From assembly GCA_001725415.1 (NCBI GenBank), contig MEGH01000018.1:1-64000 (forward strand): a stretch of DNA of 64,000 nucleotides, given 5' to 3'. Shown here in pieces: positions 29,343 to 38,445 of the stretch (its first letter is position 1; each line of letters begins with the position of its first letter). The stretch comes from Pseudonocardia sp. SCN 73-27 (lineage in GTDB: Bacteria; Actinomycetota; Actinomycetes; Mycobacteriales; Pseudonocardiaceae). The notes below the pieces were generated by a model. That model did not search any database, was not told the origin of the DNA, and saw nothing but the letters and a program-made list of their open reading frames with translations. The translations under genes and the position numbers were made by a program.

Positions 29343-30169
29343 GCACCCGCGCCGGGCTCCTCGCGGCAACCGTGCTGGTTGCGCTGCTCGCGTGCCCGAC
29401 CGCGCCGACGATCCGCGCCGTGGCGGGTCCTCCCCCGGCGGCGATCCTCACCGCTGCCGCGGACATCGGGGGCGGCGACGGGAGCGGCTCGCCGTTCCGG
29501 GCACCGCACTCGGCGACGGTCGGGCAGCTGCGCACCGACCGGACCTCCTGCACCGCAACGGTCGTCGAGTCCCGCAGCGGCAGCGTGGCCGTCACGGCGG
29601 CGCACTGCGTCCACCGGCCCGAGCGGTCGCCGATGGAGCTGCCACCCGGCGCCGCGGGGCCGCTCACCGTCACCGGGTTCGTCCCCGGCCGCGAGGGCGA
29701 CCGGGCGCCGTTCGGCAGTTGGCCGGTGGAGCGTGTCGAGGTCGACCCGCGCTGGGCCGGGTCCGGCGAGCCGACCCACGACGTGGCGTTCCTGCGGCTC
29801 GGCGAGGTCGCGGGCCGGACGGTGCAAGCGGCTGTGGCAGCACAGCGGATCGCGTTCGGCGCGGTCCCCACGGGCACCTCGATGACGGCGCTGGGCTACC
29901 CGGCTGCGGCTCCGTTCGACGGCCGCTCCCTGCGGCGGTGCACGAGCCCGGGCGTCACGGTCGGCCGGGCCGCGTTCGGCGCGCTGCAGATGCGCTGCGC
30001 GATGACACCCGGCGTGTCGGGCGGACCGTGGCTGAGCGGGTTCGACCCGGCCACCGGTATCGGGACGGTCGCGGCCGTCACGAGCTTCGTCGACGAGTCG
30101 AACGGACTGCTCAGCGCCGTCGCTCTCCATTCGCAGGCGCGCGAGCTGTTCGACGCGGCCGACCGTTGA
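29339..30169 (+). CDS. Exported trypsin-like serine protease
   Basis: 276 residues from GTG 29339 (GTGA overlap). The signal peptide is GLLAATVLVALLACPTAPT. The chymotrypsin-fold triad is intact: His in VTAAHCVHR (about residue 85), Asp in THDVAFLRLGE, Ser in TPGVSGGPWLSGFD (about residue 225). The spacing and GxSGGPW motif resemble V8/trypsin-like secreted proteases. Encoded between the beta-helix protein and the wall hydrolase, it might process exported proteins, in the manner of mycosins in ESX loci (inference). Confidence 0.85.
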   Translation: MSTRAGLLAATVLVALLACPTAPTIRAVAGPPPAAILTAAADIGGGDGSGSPFRAPHSATVGQLRTDRTSCTATVVESRSGSVAVTAAHCVHRPERSPMELPPGAAGPLTVTGFVPGREGDRAPFGSWPVERVEVDPRWAGSGEPTHDVAFLRLGEVAGRTVQAAVAAQRIAFGAVPTGTSMTALGYPAAAPFDGRSLRRCTSPGVTVGRAAFGALQMRCAMTPGVSGGPWLSGFDPATGIGTVAAVTSFVDESNGLLSAVALHSQARELFDAADR

Positions 30170-30183
30170 GGCGTGGCCGGCCG

Positions 30184-31326
30184 GTGAGACGCGTGCGCCC
30201 TCGACCGGCGGTGCTCGTGGCCGTCGCGGTCTGGCTGGCGGCGTCGACGACGCTGTTCACCGGCGTCGCGATGGTTGCGGTCGCCGGGGGCGCGCTGGCG
30301 GGTGGCTGCGCCGGTGACGGCGGCCCCGGCGGTGGCGCCCGACAGCTCGGCGACCGCGCGTGGTCCGCCGAGCAGACCGACAACGCGCAGACGATCGTGC
30401 AGGTCGCGGTGTCGCGGCAGCTGCCGCGGCGTGCGGCGGTCGTCGCGGTGTCCGTGGCGATCGTCGAGTCCCAGCTGCGCAACGTCTCCCACGGCCACGC
30501 CGACTCGCTCGGACTGTTCCAGCAGCGTCCGTCACAGGGCTGGGGCCCGCCCGAGACGGTGCTCAACCCCGCGCTCGCCACGGCTGCGTTCCTCGACCGG
30601 CTCGTCGACGTGCCGGGCTGGGCGGCGATGCCGCCCGGCGTGGCGGCGCAGACGGTGCAGCGGTCGGCGTACCCGCCGCGCTACGCCCCGGCCGAAGCGG
30701 CCGCCGCGGCCCTGGTCGCGTACCTGTGGCCGGGTCCGGACGAGGCCGTCGGGGACCCGCAGGCCGCCGTGGCCGCGACCTTGCGCTGCGCCGACCAGGG
30801 CGCGGCCGGCATCGCACCCGCCCGCGCTGCCGACGACCCACCCGCCCGGGGCGGCCCGCCGCGCTCGCCGGAGCGCCGCGCGAAGGACCGGATCCCACCC
30901 GGTTTCACGCTGCCCACCGACCCCCGGCAGCGCGCCGCCGTCGCCTACGCCATCTCCAAGATCGGCCGCCCGTACGTGTGGGGCGCCAAGGGCCCTGACG
31001 CGTTCGACTGCTCGGGCCTGATGACCGCGGCGTGGGCCGCGGCGGGCGTCCCGGTCCCGGCGGGCACGGTCACCCAGAAGACCGCGGGCACGCCCGTCGA
31101 CGTCTCCCGCGTCGCGCCGGGCGACCTGCTGCTCGTCCCGGGCTCGCTGGGGTCACCGCGCAACCCGCGCCACGTCGGCATGTACATCGGCCACGGCCTG
31201 GTGATCGACGCCCACGACTCGCGGTCCGGCGTGATCGTGTCGTCGCTGTCGGCGTGGGTCCCGAAGATCGTGACGGTCCGCCACATCGCAGGTCCGAGCG
31301 GCACCCCGACGGCCCGCGCGGCGTGA
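30184..31326 (+). CDS. Bifunctional lysozyme-like / NlpC-P60 (C40) wall hydrolase, VirB1-like
   Basis: 380 residues from GTG 30184; a TTG at 30166 overlapping the previous stop (TTGA) is possible. A membrane/signal segment (PAVLVAVAVWLAASTTLF) leads to a lysozyme-like domain (AVVAVSVAIVESQLRNVSHG, catalytic Glu candidate in IVESQLRN; LGLFQQRPSQGWG). The C-terminal NlpC/P60 domain has Cys in DAFDCSGLMTAAW, His in PRHVGMYIGHGLVIDAH and the leading KIGRPYVWGAKGP. Gram-positive type IV secretion systems encode such two-domain enzymes to open the wall for the channel. It ends the overlapping operon. Confidence 0.87.
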   Translation: MRRVRPRPAVLVAVAVWLAASTTLFTGVAMVAVAGGALAGGCAGDGGPGGGARQLGDRAWSAEQTDNAQTIVQVAVSRQLPRRAAVVAVSVAIVESQLRNVSHGHADSLGLFQQRPSQGWGPPETVLNPALATAAFLDRLVDVPGWAAMPPGVAAQTVQRSAYPPRYAPAEAAAAALVAYLWPGPDEAVGDPQAAVAATLRCADQGAAGIAPARAADDPPARGGPPRSPERRAKDRIPPGFTLPTDPRQRAAVAYAISKIGRPYVWGAKGPDAFDCSGLMTAAWAAAGVPVPAGTVTQKTAGTPVDVSRVAPGDLLLVPGSLGSPRNPRHVGMYIGHGLVIDAHDSRSGVIVSSLSAWVPKIVTVRHIAGPSGTPTARAA

Positions 31327-31331
31327 CACCG

Positions 31332-32198
31332 ATGAGTTCGGAACGCGGCGCACGTCTACCCGGCATGCCCACCGCGAGCACCGCCCGTCGCATGTTCGAG
31401 CTCCTCGAGCCGATCTGCCTGGTCACCTACTTCGCCGACGAACCCAACGAGGAGCTGGCCGCGCTCGGCCACCGCACCTACTGGGACGGCTACTTCGCGA
31501 GCCGCGCCGCACCCCTGGGCCGGGTGCCGGCGGAGGTCGTGCACGCGGCGTTCTACAGCTTCGCCGAGGGCGAGGCCGCACGGCACATCCCGAGCGCGTG
31601 GGACACGGTCCCGCCCGGGGCGTCGCGGGCCGCGTGGCAGCGGGGCAGCGTGAAGGCTCTGCGGCGCATCCTCGGCGCGGAGCTGGCCGGCTCCCCCGGC
31701 CTCGTGCGCGCCGCCGACCTGACGACGAAGGCCGCGACGGGCGCCCCGACGAACGGCCGCGTCATGTACGCGGGTATGCGGACGCTGCCGATCCCGGGCG
31801 ACCCGGTCGACCGGCTCTGGCACTCCGCGACGATGCTGCGCGAGCACCGCGGCGACGGGCACGTCGCCGCGCTGCTGGGCGCACAGATCGGCGGTACCGA
31901 GGCGCACATCCTCAGCGCGCTGGACTACGGCATCCACCCGGCCGAGTCGTTCGGTCGCGTCCACCACCTGCCGAAGGCACGCCTCGCCGCGGTCATCGCG
32001 GGCCTGCGCGAGCGCGGGCTCGTCGACACCGAGGGCCGGTTCACCGACGCCGGTCGCGAGACCAAGCGCCGCATCGAGGCCGTGACCGACGAGCTCGCCG
32101 CGCCGCCCTACGCCGCCCTGTCGGCCGAGGAGCTCATCGAGCTCCAGGCCGTTCTCGACCCGATCACGACGACGCTGGTCGCCACCGGCTCGAAGTGA
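31332..32198 (+). CDS. SCO6745-family protein
   Basis: 288 residues from ATG 31332; ATG 31365 is an alternative. The sequence follows the SCO6745 family: ARRMFELLEPICLVTYFADE near the start, YWDGYFASRAAPLGRVPAEV, ATMLREHRGDGHVAALLGAQ, then a C-terminal winged-helix-like part (LAAVIAGLRERGLVDTEGRF, DAGRETKRRIEAVTDELAA). Members occur throughout actinobacteria as hypothetical or SalK-like proteins; biochemical function is not established. It lies just 5 bases after the wall hydrolase gene but is conserved elsewhere outside secretion loci, so it may mark the edge of the island. Confidence 0.75.
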   Translation: MSSERGARLPGMPTASTARRMFELLEPICLVTYFADEPNEELAALGHRTYWDGYFASRAAPLGRVPAEVVHAAFYSFAEGEAARHIPSAWDTVPPGASRAAWQRGSVKALRRILGAELAGSPGLVRAADLTTKAATGAPTNGRVMYAGMRTLPIPGDPVDRLWHSATMLREHRGDGHVAALLGAQIGGTEAHILSALDYGIHPAESFGRVHHLPKARLAAVIAGLRERGLVDTEGRFTDAGRETKRRIEAVTDELAAPPYAALSAEELIELQAVLDPITTTLVATGSK

Positions 32199-32213
32199 GC
32201 AGGGGGTGCGGGA

Positions 32214-33287
32214 TCAGACGTTGAAGCGGAACTCGACGACGTCGCCATCGGCCATGACGTAGTCCTTGCCCTCGATGCGGACCTTGCCCGCGGCCTTGGC
32301 GGCGGCCATCGTGCCGGCCGCGACGAGGTCGTCGTAGGAGACGATCTCGGCCTTGATGAAGCCGCGCTCGAAGTCGGTGTGGATGACCCCGGCGGCCTGG
32401 GGGGCGGTGGCGCCCTGCTTGATCGTCCAGGCCCGCGCCTCCTTGGGCCCGGCGGTGAGGTAGGTCTGCAGGCCGAGGGTGTGGAAGCCGGCGCGGGCCA
32501 GCGAGTAGAGGCCGGGCTCGGTCTGGCCGATCGACTCCAGCAGCTCGCGGGCCGACTCCTCGTCGAGCTCCAGCAGCTCCGACTCGACCTTGGCGTCGAG
32601 GAAGACGGCGTCCGCGGGGGCGACGAGGTCGGCGAGCTCCTTGCGCTTCGCATCGTCGGTGAGGACGCCCTCGTCGGCGTTGAAGACGTAGAGGAACGGC
32701 TTCGTGGTGAGCAGCGACAGCTCACGCAGCGGCTCCTTGTCGACGCCCGCGGCGAACAGCGTGGTCCCGCCGTTGAGGATCTCGACGGCGGCCTCTGCGG
32801 CCTCGAGGACGACGCGGCGGTCCTTCTGCATCCGCGCCTCCTTGGTGAGGCGCGGGACTGCCTTCTCCAGGGTCTGGAGGTCGGCGAGGATCAGCTCGGT
32901 CGCGATCGTCTCGATGTCGGCGGCGGGGTCGATCCGGCCGTCGACGTGCACGACGTCGTCGTCGGAGAACACGCGCACGACCTGGCAGATCGCGTCGGAC
33001 TCGCGGATGTTGGCGAGGAACTTGTTGCCGAGGCCGGCGCCTTCGGAGGCGCCCTTGACGATGCCGGCGATGTCGACGAACGACACGACGGCGGGCACGA
33101 CCTTGGCCGACGAGTGGATCTCGGCGAGCTTGTCCAGCCTCGGGTCGGGCAGCGGAACGACGCCGACGTTGGGCTCGATGGTCGCGAACGGGTAGTTGGC
33201 GGCGAGCACGTCGTTGCGGGTCAACGCGTTGAACAGGGTCGACTTGCCGACGTTGGGCAGGCCGACGATGCCGAGGGTGAGGGACAC
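32214..33287 (-). CDS. ychF: Redox-regulated ATPase/GTPase YchF (OLA1 family)
   Basis: 357 residues, full family length. G1 is GIVGLPNVGKSTLFNALT, the switch PFATIEPNVGVV, G3 FVDIAGIVKGASEGAGLGNK, the NxxE specificity motif FNADEGV, and the C-terminal TGS-like domain ends YVMADGDVVEFRFNV. YchF is an Obg-like P-loop protein that prefers ATP and associates with ribosomes. Start GTG 33287; AGGGTA (TACCCT on this strand) sits eight bases upstream, suggesting a leaderless transcript. This is the first gene of the stretch whose order matches M. tuberculosis Rv1112 onward. Confidence 0.95.
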   Translation of the reverse strand: MSLTLGIVGLPNVGKSTLFNALTRNDVLAANYPFATIEPNVGVVPLPDPRLDKLAEIHSSAKVVPAVVSFVDIAGIVKGASEGAGLGNKFLANIRESDAICQVVRVFSDDDVVHVDGRIDPAADIETIATELILADLQTLEKAVPRLTKEARMQKDRRVVLEAAEAAVEILNGGTTLFAAGVDKEPLRELSLLTTKPFLYVFNADEGVLTDDAKRKELADLVAPADAVFLDAKVESELLELDEESARELLESIGQTEPGLYSLARAGFHTLGLQTYLTAGPKEARAWTIKQGATAPQAAGVIHTDFERGFIKAEIVSYDDLVAAGTMAAAKAAGKVRIEGKDYVMADGDVVEFRFNV

Positions 33288-33397
33288 GACCGACCAGGGT
33301 AGTCGCCACTGTCACGAGACCTTCCGACACCACCGTTCGTCGCAATACGATGAGCCGAAGAGATCAACGTCGACGAGATCTACGAGGAACGGCGGTC

Positions 33398-33841
33398 GTG
33401 GTGCGGGTCCCGAGTTCGCGCGTCCTGCTCACCGGAGCGGTCACGGCGGCTCTCGCGGTGACGACGGTGGTGGCGGTGGCGTTGACGGGCAGCCCGGAGG
33501 GGGCGGTGGCGCTGCCGCGGTTCGCGCCGTCGCCGCCGGGGTCGTCGCTGGTGCTGCCGACGGTCGACGCTCCCCCGCCGACGCTCGACGACCCGGGCAC
33601 CGTGCCGCCGCTGCCGGCGCTGCCCGCGGAGACGCGCCCGCCTGCGCCGCGGCGCACCGCCGAGGCCCCGCCGACGACCCAGGCCCCGCCGTCGACGCGT
33701 GAGCGCCGGGAGCAGCAGTCGTCGGTTCCGCGGACGTCGCGGTCGCAGGTGGCGCCACCGTCGTCGGGTGCGTCGATGGACGAGCGGGTGCGGTTCGCGT
33801 GCGCGCAGGGCTACCTGAACGGGCCGATGTGCGGGCAGTGA
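33398..33841 (+). CDS. Small exported or membrane-anchored Pro/Thr-rich protein
   Basis: 147 residues from GTG 33398, preceded by GAGGAA; an ATG at 33350 would give 163. A hydrophobic segment (LLTGAVTAALAVTTVVAVAL) is followed by a Pro/Ala/Thr-rich region and a short C-terminal segment with two cysteines (RFACAQGYLNGPMCGQ). No family recognised. The tail looks structured and may be disulfide-linked outside the cell. It is divergent from ychF. Confidence 0.6.
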   Translation: MVRVPSSRVLLTGAVTAALAVTTVVAVALTGSPEGAVALPRFAPSPPGSSLVLPTVDAPPPTLDDPGTVPPLPALPAETRPPAPRRTAEAPPTTQAPPSTRERREQQSSVPRTSRSQVAPPSSGASMDERVRFACAQGYLNGPMCGQ

Positions 33842-33909
33842 ACCGCGCCTGACGCTCGTGTCCGATTCCCGCCGGAACCCGGACCGGCGGCACTGGCACG
33901 ATCGGTGTC

Positions 33910-35412
33910 ATGCCGCTCGACCAGGACCTTTGTTACCGCGCCGTCGCGTCCCGCGACTCGCGGTTCGACGGCCAGTTCGTCACCGCCGTCCGCACGACGG
34001 GCATTTACTGCCGCCCGTCGTGTCCGGCGACGACCCCGTTGCGCCGCAACGTCGAGTTCCTGACGACGGCGGCGGCCGCCCAGCAGCGCGGCTACCGCGC
34101 GTGCCGACGGTGCCTGCCCGACGCCGTGCCCGGCTCACCGGAGTGGAACTGCCGCGCCGACCTCGCGGGCCGCGCGATGCGCCTGATCGGCGACGGGCTC
34201 GTCGAACGTGAGGGCGTGCCGGGCCTGGCCCGCGCGCTGGGCTACTCGGAGCGCCACCTCAATCGGGTTCTGACGAGCGAGCTGGGGGCGGGGCCGTTGG
34301 CGCTGGCCAGGGCCCATCGGGCGCACACCGCACGGATTCTCGTCGAGACGACGACGATGCCGATGGCCGACATCGCCTTCGCCGCAGGCTTCTCCAGCGT
34401 CCGGCAGTTCAACGACACCGTCCGCGAGGTGTACGCGGTGTCGCCGCGGACGTTGCGCACCGAGGCGGCCTCGCGGGGCGGACATCGTCCGACGCCGGTC
34501 GCGGGCGCGCTCGTGCTGCGGCTGCCCCACCGGCTGCCGTTCGACGCGGCCGGGGTGCTGGCCTTCCTGCGCGACAGGGCGATCGACGGCGTCGAGGCCC
34601 TCGACGGCACCCGCTACCGGCGCACGCTGCGGCTGCCGCACGGCCCGGCGACGGTCGCGCTCGACCTTCCCGACGGCGCCCCGCACGTGACGGCGACGTT
34701 GCGCCCCACCGATCCCCGCGACCTCGGGCCCGCGGTGGCGCGGCTGCGGAGGCTGCTCGACCTCGACGCCGACCCGGTCGCGGTCGACGAGGTGCTGGGT
34801 GCCGACTCCGCGTTGGCGCCGTCGGTCGCCGAGGTCCCGGGGGCGCGGGTGCCGGGTACCGTCGACCCGTTCGAGCTGGCGATGCGCACGCTGCTGGGCC
34901 AGCAGGTGTCGGTCGCGGGCGCGCGGACGACGACGTCGCGACTCGTCGCGGCACTCGGCGACCCTCTCCCCGAGAGCGACGACCCCGCCGACGACGACGG
35001 CCCGACCCTGCTCTTCCCCACGGCCGCAACGTTTGCCGAGCGTGGGGCCGAGTTCCTCACCGGTCCGGTGCGGCGCACGGCGTCGATCATCGGGTTCGCC
35101 GCCGCGGTGGCCTCGGGCGACCTCGTGCTCGACCCCGGCCGCGACCCCGCCGCGCTGCGCGCCGACCTGCTCGCGTTGCCGGGCATCGGCCCGTGGAGCG
35201 CGGGCTACCTGGCGATGCGCCTGCTCGGCGACCCCGACGAACTGCTGGCCGAGGACCTCGCCGTCCGCCGCGGCGCCGCCGCGCTCGGCCTCCCCTCCGA
35301 CCAGGCCGCGCTGACCGCCCACGCCGAACGCTGGCGCCCCTGGCGGTCGTACGCGGCCACCCACCTCTGGCGCGCCTCCGCGCTGCGCCCCACCGTCAAG
35401 GAGACGTCATGA
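33910..35412 (+). CDS. Ada-AlkA fusion: methylated-DNA-responsive regulator / DNA-3-methyladenine glycosylase
   Basis: 500 residues. The N-terminal Ada zinc domain has GIYCRPSCPA and RACRRCLPDA (methyl-acceptor Cys about residue 38), then an AraC-type HTH (VPGLARALGYSERHLNRVL; MPMADIAFAAGFSSVRQFND). From about residue 195 comes an AlkA glycosylase: the helix-hairpin-helix is LLALPGIGPWSAGYLAMR and the catalytic Asp lies in LLAEDLAVRRGAAALG. The enzyme excises alkylated bases while its N-terminus senses methyl phosphotriesters to induce the adaptive response. Coupled by ATGA overlap to ogt, forming a two-gene alkylation-repair operon. Confidence 0.93.
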   Translation: MPLDQDLCYRAVASRDSRFDGQFVTAVRTTGIYCRPSCPATTPLRRNVEFLTTAAAAQQRGYRACRRCLPDAVPGSPEWNCRADLAGRAMRLIGDGLVEREGVPGLARALGYSERHLNRVLTSELGAGPLALARAHRAHTARILVETTTMPMADIAFAAGFSSVRQFNDTVREVYAVSPRTLRTEAASRGGHRPTPVAGALVLRLPHRLPFDAAGVLAFLRDRAIDGVEALDGTRYRRTLRLPHGPATVALDLPDGAPHVTATLRPTDPRDLGPAVARLRRLLDLDADPVAVDEVLGADSALAPSVAEVPGARVPGTVDPFELAMRTLLGQQVSVAGARTTTSRLVAALGDPLPESDDPADDDGPTLLFPTAATFAERGAEFLTGPVRRTASIIGFAAAVASGDLVLDPGRDPAALRADLLALPGIGPWSAGYLAMRLLGDPDELLAEDLAVRRGAAALGLPSDQAALTAHAERWRPWRSYAATHLWRASALRPTVKETS

Positions 35413-35909
35413 GCACGTGGTCCACCCTCGACACCCGGCTGGGTCCGTTCACCGCGGTCGTCGACGACGACGGCGCGGTCCTCGCATCGGGCTGGACGGG
35501 CCAGGTCGACGACCTGCTGGCGCTGATCCACCCGTCGCTACGGCCCGCCGAGCCGCGGCGGGTGGCCGACCTGGGGCCGGTCGGGAAGGCCGTGACGGCC
35601 TATCACGACGGTGACGTGGGTGTGATCGACGGCGTGCCGGTGCGGCAGCGGTCGGGCGAGTTCCTGGAGCACGCCTGGCAGGTGCTGCGGACCGTCCCGG
35701 CAGGCGATCCGGTGACCTACACCGAGTACGCGACTCGCTCGGGGCGGCCCGCGGCGGTGCGGGCGGCGGCGTCGGCCTGCGCGCGCAACGCCGCAGCGCT
35801 GTTCGTTCCGTGCCACCGGGTGCTGCGGCTCGACGGGTCGTTGGGCGGCTTCCGCTGGGGCGTCGACGTCAAGCGGGCGCTGCTCGACCACGAGGCCCGT
35901 GCCGCCTGA
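35409..35909 (+). CDS. ogt: Methylated-DNA--[protein]-cysteine S-methyltransferase
   Basis: 166 residues, normal for Ogt. The suicide acceptor motif FVPCHRVLR is present (Cys about residue 136), preceded by the DNA-binding helix GRPAAVRAAASACARNAA and followed by GGFRWG. It transfers methyl groups from O6-methylguanine to its own Cys. The start overlaps the AlkA-fusion stop (ATGA), so both are made from one message and presumably induced by alkylation through the Ada domain. Confidence 0.94.
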   Translation: MSTWSTLDTRLGPFTAVVDDDGAVLASGWTGQVDDLLALIHPSLRPAEPRRVADLGPVGKAVTAYHDGDVGVIDGVPVRQRSGEFLEHAWQVLRTVPAGDPVTYTEYATRSGRPAAVRAAASACARNAAALFVPCHRVLRLDGSLGGFRWGVDVKRALLDHEARAA

Positions 35910-36049
35910 CGCACCGTTGCAGTCGGTGTCGGCCGATTCGACCGTTTGTTCGACCGCTCGCCGACGTCCGGCCGCCGCCGACCGTGCACTCCGACGGGTG
36001 ACCGGCGTGGCTGGCCGGATCTGTCGGACCCGGGGTGCACCCTGGCGGT

Positions 36050-37654
36050 GTGGATCTCGTGACCGCGCTGAACGTGCTGCTCATCGGCCTGCTCGTGGGG
36101 TTGGTGGCAGGCGGCGGCGTGGCATGGCTGTTCCTCGGTTCGCGGCACAAGGTGGCCACCGCGGAGGCGGCGCGCCGGGTCGCGGAGGTGTCGGCCACCG
36201 CGCGGGCCGACACGGCGGCGTTGCGCGCCGAGCGGTCCGGGCTGCTGGAGCGCATCGAGGATCTGTCCGAAGAGGTCGACACGGCCGTGGAGCGGTTGCG
36301 CCGCGCCGAGAGCGAGGCGGCGGCCAACGGGGCGGCGTTGCGCAGCGAGCGTGAGGCGGGCGCCGCCCGCGAGGAGCTGCTCACCCGACGCGACGCCGAG
36401 CTGAAGGACGCGTTCCAGGCGCTGTCGGCGGATGCGTTGGCGCGCAACAACGAACAGTTCGTCGCGCTCGCCGAGGGCCGGATCAAGGAGGCCACGGCGG
36501 CGCTCACGGCGAAGGCCGCGGGCGACGAGGCGGCCCGCGCCGCGGCGCTCGACAAGCTGATCGACCCGATGACGGCCACCCTCGCCCGCGTCGAGGGTCA
36601 GCTGCGGTCGGTGGAGAAGGACCGCGAGTCGGCCTACGCCGGGCTGCGCGAGCAGGTCGTCGCGATGCACCGGTCGTCGCAGCAGCTGCAGAGCGAGACG
36701 CGGCAGCTGGTCAGCGCGCTGCGAGCGCCGCAGGTGCGAGGCCGCTGGGGCGAACTGCAGCTGGAGCGCATCGTGCAGCTCGCGGGCATGGTCGAGCACT
36801 GCGACTTCGACACCCAGGTCACCGGTACGGGAACGGGCGGGGATGCCGACGCGGGCGTCCGCCCCGACATGGTCGTGCACCTGGCGGGCGACAAGCAGAT
36901 CGTCGTCGACGCCAAGGTTCCGTTCGCGGCCTACCTCGACGCGGTGGAGAGCCGCGACCCGCAGGTCCACACCGAACGCCTCGCCGCGCATGCCCGACAG
37001 CTGCGCCAGCACGTCGACTCGTTGTCCGCCAAGAGTTACTGGGCCGCGTTCGAGCCGTCGCCGGAGTTCGTCGTGCTGTTCGTGCCGGGCGACCCGTTCC
37101 TCGAGGCCGCACTGCAGTCCGACCCGTCGCTGCTGGAGCACGCGTTCGCGAGCAACGTCGTGATCGCGACGCCGACGACGTTGATCGCGCTGCTGCGCAC
37201 GGTCGCATACACGTGGCGGCAGGAAGCGTTGGCGCGCAACGCTGCGCAGGTCCACCAGCTGGGCAAGGAGCTGCACTCGCGGCTCGCGACGATGGGCAAC
37301 CACGTCGCCAAGCTGGGCCGCAGCCTCGACACGGCGATCACCAGCTACAACCAGACGGTGTCCTCTCTGGAGTCCCGTGTGCTGGTCACCGCGCGCAAGC
37401 TCACCGAGCTGCGGGTCGCCGACGAGGAGCTCGTCGCGCCGGGGCAGGTCGATCGCGCACCGCGTACGGTGGCCGCGCCCGAACTCGTCGCGTCGGCGGC
37501 CGACTCGCTGATCGCGCTGCACGAGCTCGGCCGCGAGTCCTCACGCGACGGACGCGACCCGGGCCGCGATGTCCCCCGGGAGATCGCACGTGAGAACCCC
37601 AGGCCGCATGTCGGCGACGAGGACGGTGGGTCCCGGGCTAACGTGGCACGGTGA
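36050..37654 (+). CDS. rmuC: DNA recombination protein RmuC
   Basis: 534 residues from GTG 36050. A single N-terminal membrane helix (LLIGLLVGLVAGGGVAWLFL) is followed by a long coiled coil (about residues 40-190) and the RmuC nuclease-like core: VRGRWGELQLERIVQLAGM, RPDMVVHLAGDKQIVVDAKV, PEFVVLFVPGDPFLEAAL. The family is nuclease-related and limits inversions at short inverted repeats in E. coli. GTGA overlap with the next gene suggests co-translation. Confidence 0.92.
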   Translation: MDLVTALNVLLIGLLVGLVAGGGVAWLFLGSRHKVATAEAARRVAEVSATARADTAALRAERSGLLERIEDLSEEVDTAVERLRRAESEAAANGAALRSEREAGAAREELLTRRDAELKDAFQALSADALARNNEQFVALAEGRIKEATAALTAKAAGDEAARAAALDKLIDPMTATLARVEGQLRSVEKDRESAYAGLREQVVAMHRSSQQLQSETRQLVSALRAPQVRGRWGELQLERIVQLAGMVEHCDFDTQVTGTGTGGDADAGVRPDMVVHLAGDKQIVVDAKVPFAAYLDAVESRDPQVHTERLAAHARQLRQHVDSLSAKSYWAAFEPSPEFVVLFVPGDPFLEAALQSDPSLLEHAFASNVVIATPTTLIALLRTVAYTWRQEALARNAAQVHQLGKELHSRLATMGNHVAKLGRSLDTAITSYNQTVSSLESRVLVTARKLTELRVADEELVAPGQVDRAPRTVAAPELVASAADSLIALHELGRESSRDGRDPGRDVPREIARENPRPHVGDEDGGSRANVAR

Positions 37655-38445
37655 CCTCACCCCGACCCGCCGGCGCCCGTGCATCGGGCCACCCCGCAAC
37701 GGGTTCGCCGAGCGCCTCGGGGGCCAGCGGGCAGTGGCCGATGCCCGACCGTTCGATCATCGGGACGGTGCTCGGCATCCCGCCGGTCGCCGCGCTCGGG
37801 GTGGCGGTGGCGTTCACGGGCCTGGGGGTGCTGATCGACGTGCTGCGCATGGGCACCGTCGGCGTGATCTTCAAGATCGGGTTCTTCCTGGGCTGCCTGC
37901 TCGCCGTGATGTGGGTGCGCCGGCGCAGTCTGTTCGGGCCGATGGTGCAGCCGCCGCTGCTGGTCGCGGTCCTCGTCCCGGTGATCGTCCTGCTCGTCGG
38001 GCCGCCGCGCTCCGGCGGCGGGATGACCGAGACGCTGCTGCTCGTCGGCGCACCGCTGATCAACTCGTTCCCGACGATGGCCACCACCACCGCCGTCGTC
38101 CTCGCGATCGGGATCGGCCGGCTGCTGCTGCAGCGCTACGACGCCCCGGAGCTGCGGCTGCGCCGCGCCACCGGCGACACCACCCCTGTGCGGTCCCCCT
38201 CTGCGAAGCGACCGGCGACCACCCCGTCGGGGCGGATCAGGCGCGACGGCCGCAAGCCGGGTCAGACCGTGGCCGATCGCGCTCGCGAACGGGCCCGGGA
38301 GAAGCGGCTCTACGCCGAACGCGCCGAGGCCGAGGGCACGACCGCCACCGAGCGGCCGGCGCGGCTGCGCGACGTCAGCGGGCGACGCGGCTCGGACGCA
38401 GCTCGCGGGGCAGCGAGAACGTCAAGGTCTCCTCGGCAGTCGTGA
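37651..38445 (+). CDS. DUF6542-domain membrane protein
   Basis: 264 residues, GTG 37651 overlapping the rmuC stop; TAACGT six bases upstream could also give a leaderless message. Three to four membrane helices lie between residues 35 and 155 ([56 protein letters not shown]), followed by a basic, charged cytoplasmic tail. It corresponds in position to the Rv1111c-type protein next to ispH and ychF. Function unknown. Its 3' end overlaps the convergent ispH coding sequence by 71 bases. Confidence 0.75.
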   Translation: MTSPRPAGARASGHPATGSPSASGASGQWPMPDRSIIGTVLGIPPVAALGVAVAFTGLGVLIDVLRMGTVGVIFKIGFFLGCLLAVMWVRRRSLFGPMVQPPLLVAVLVPVIVLLVGPPRSGGGMTETLLLVGAPLINSFPTMATTTAVVLAIGIGRLLLQRYDAPELRLRRATGDTTPVRSPSAKRPATTPSGRIRRDGRKPGQTVADRARERAREKRLYAERAEAEGTTATERPARLRDVSGRRGSDAARGAARTSRSPRQS

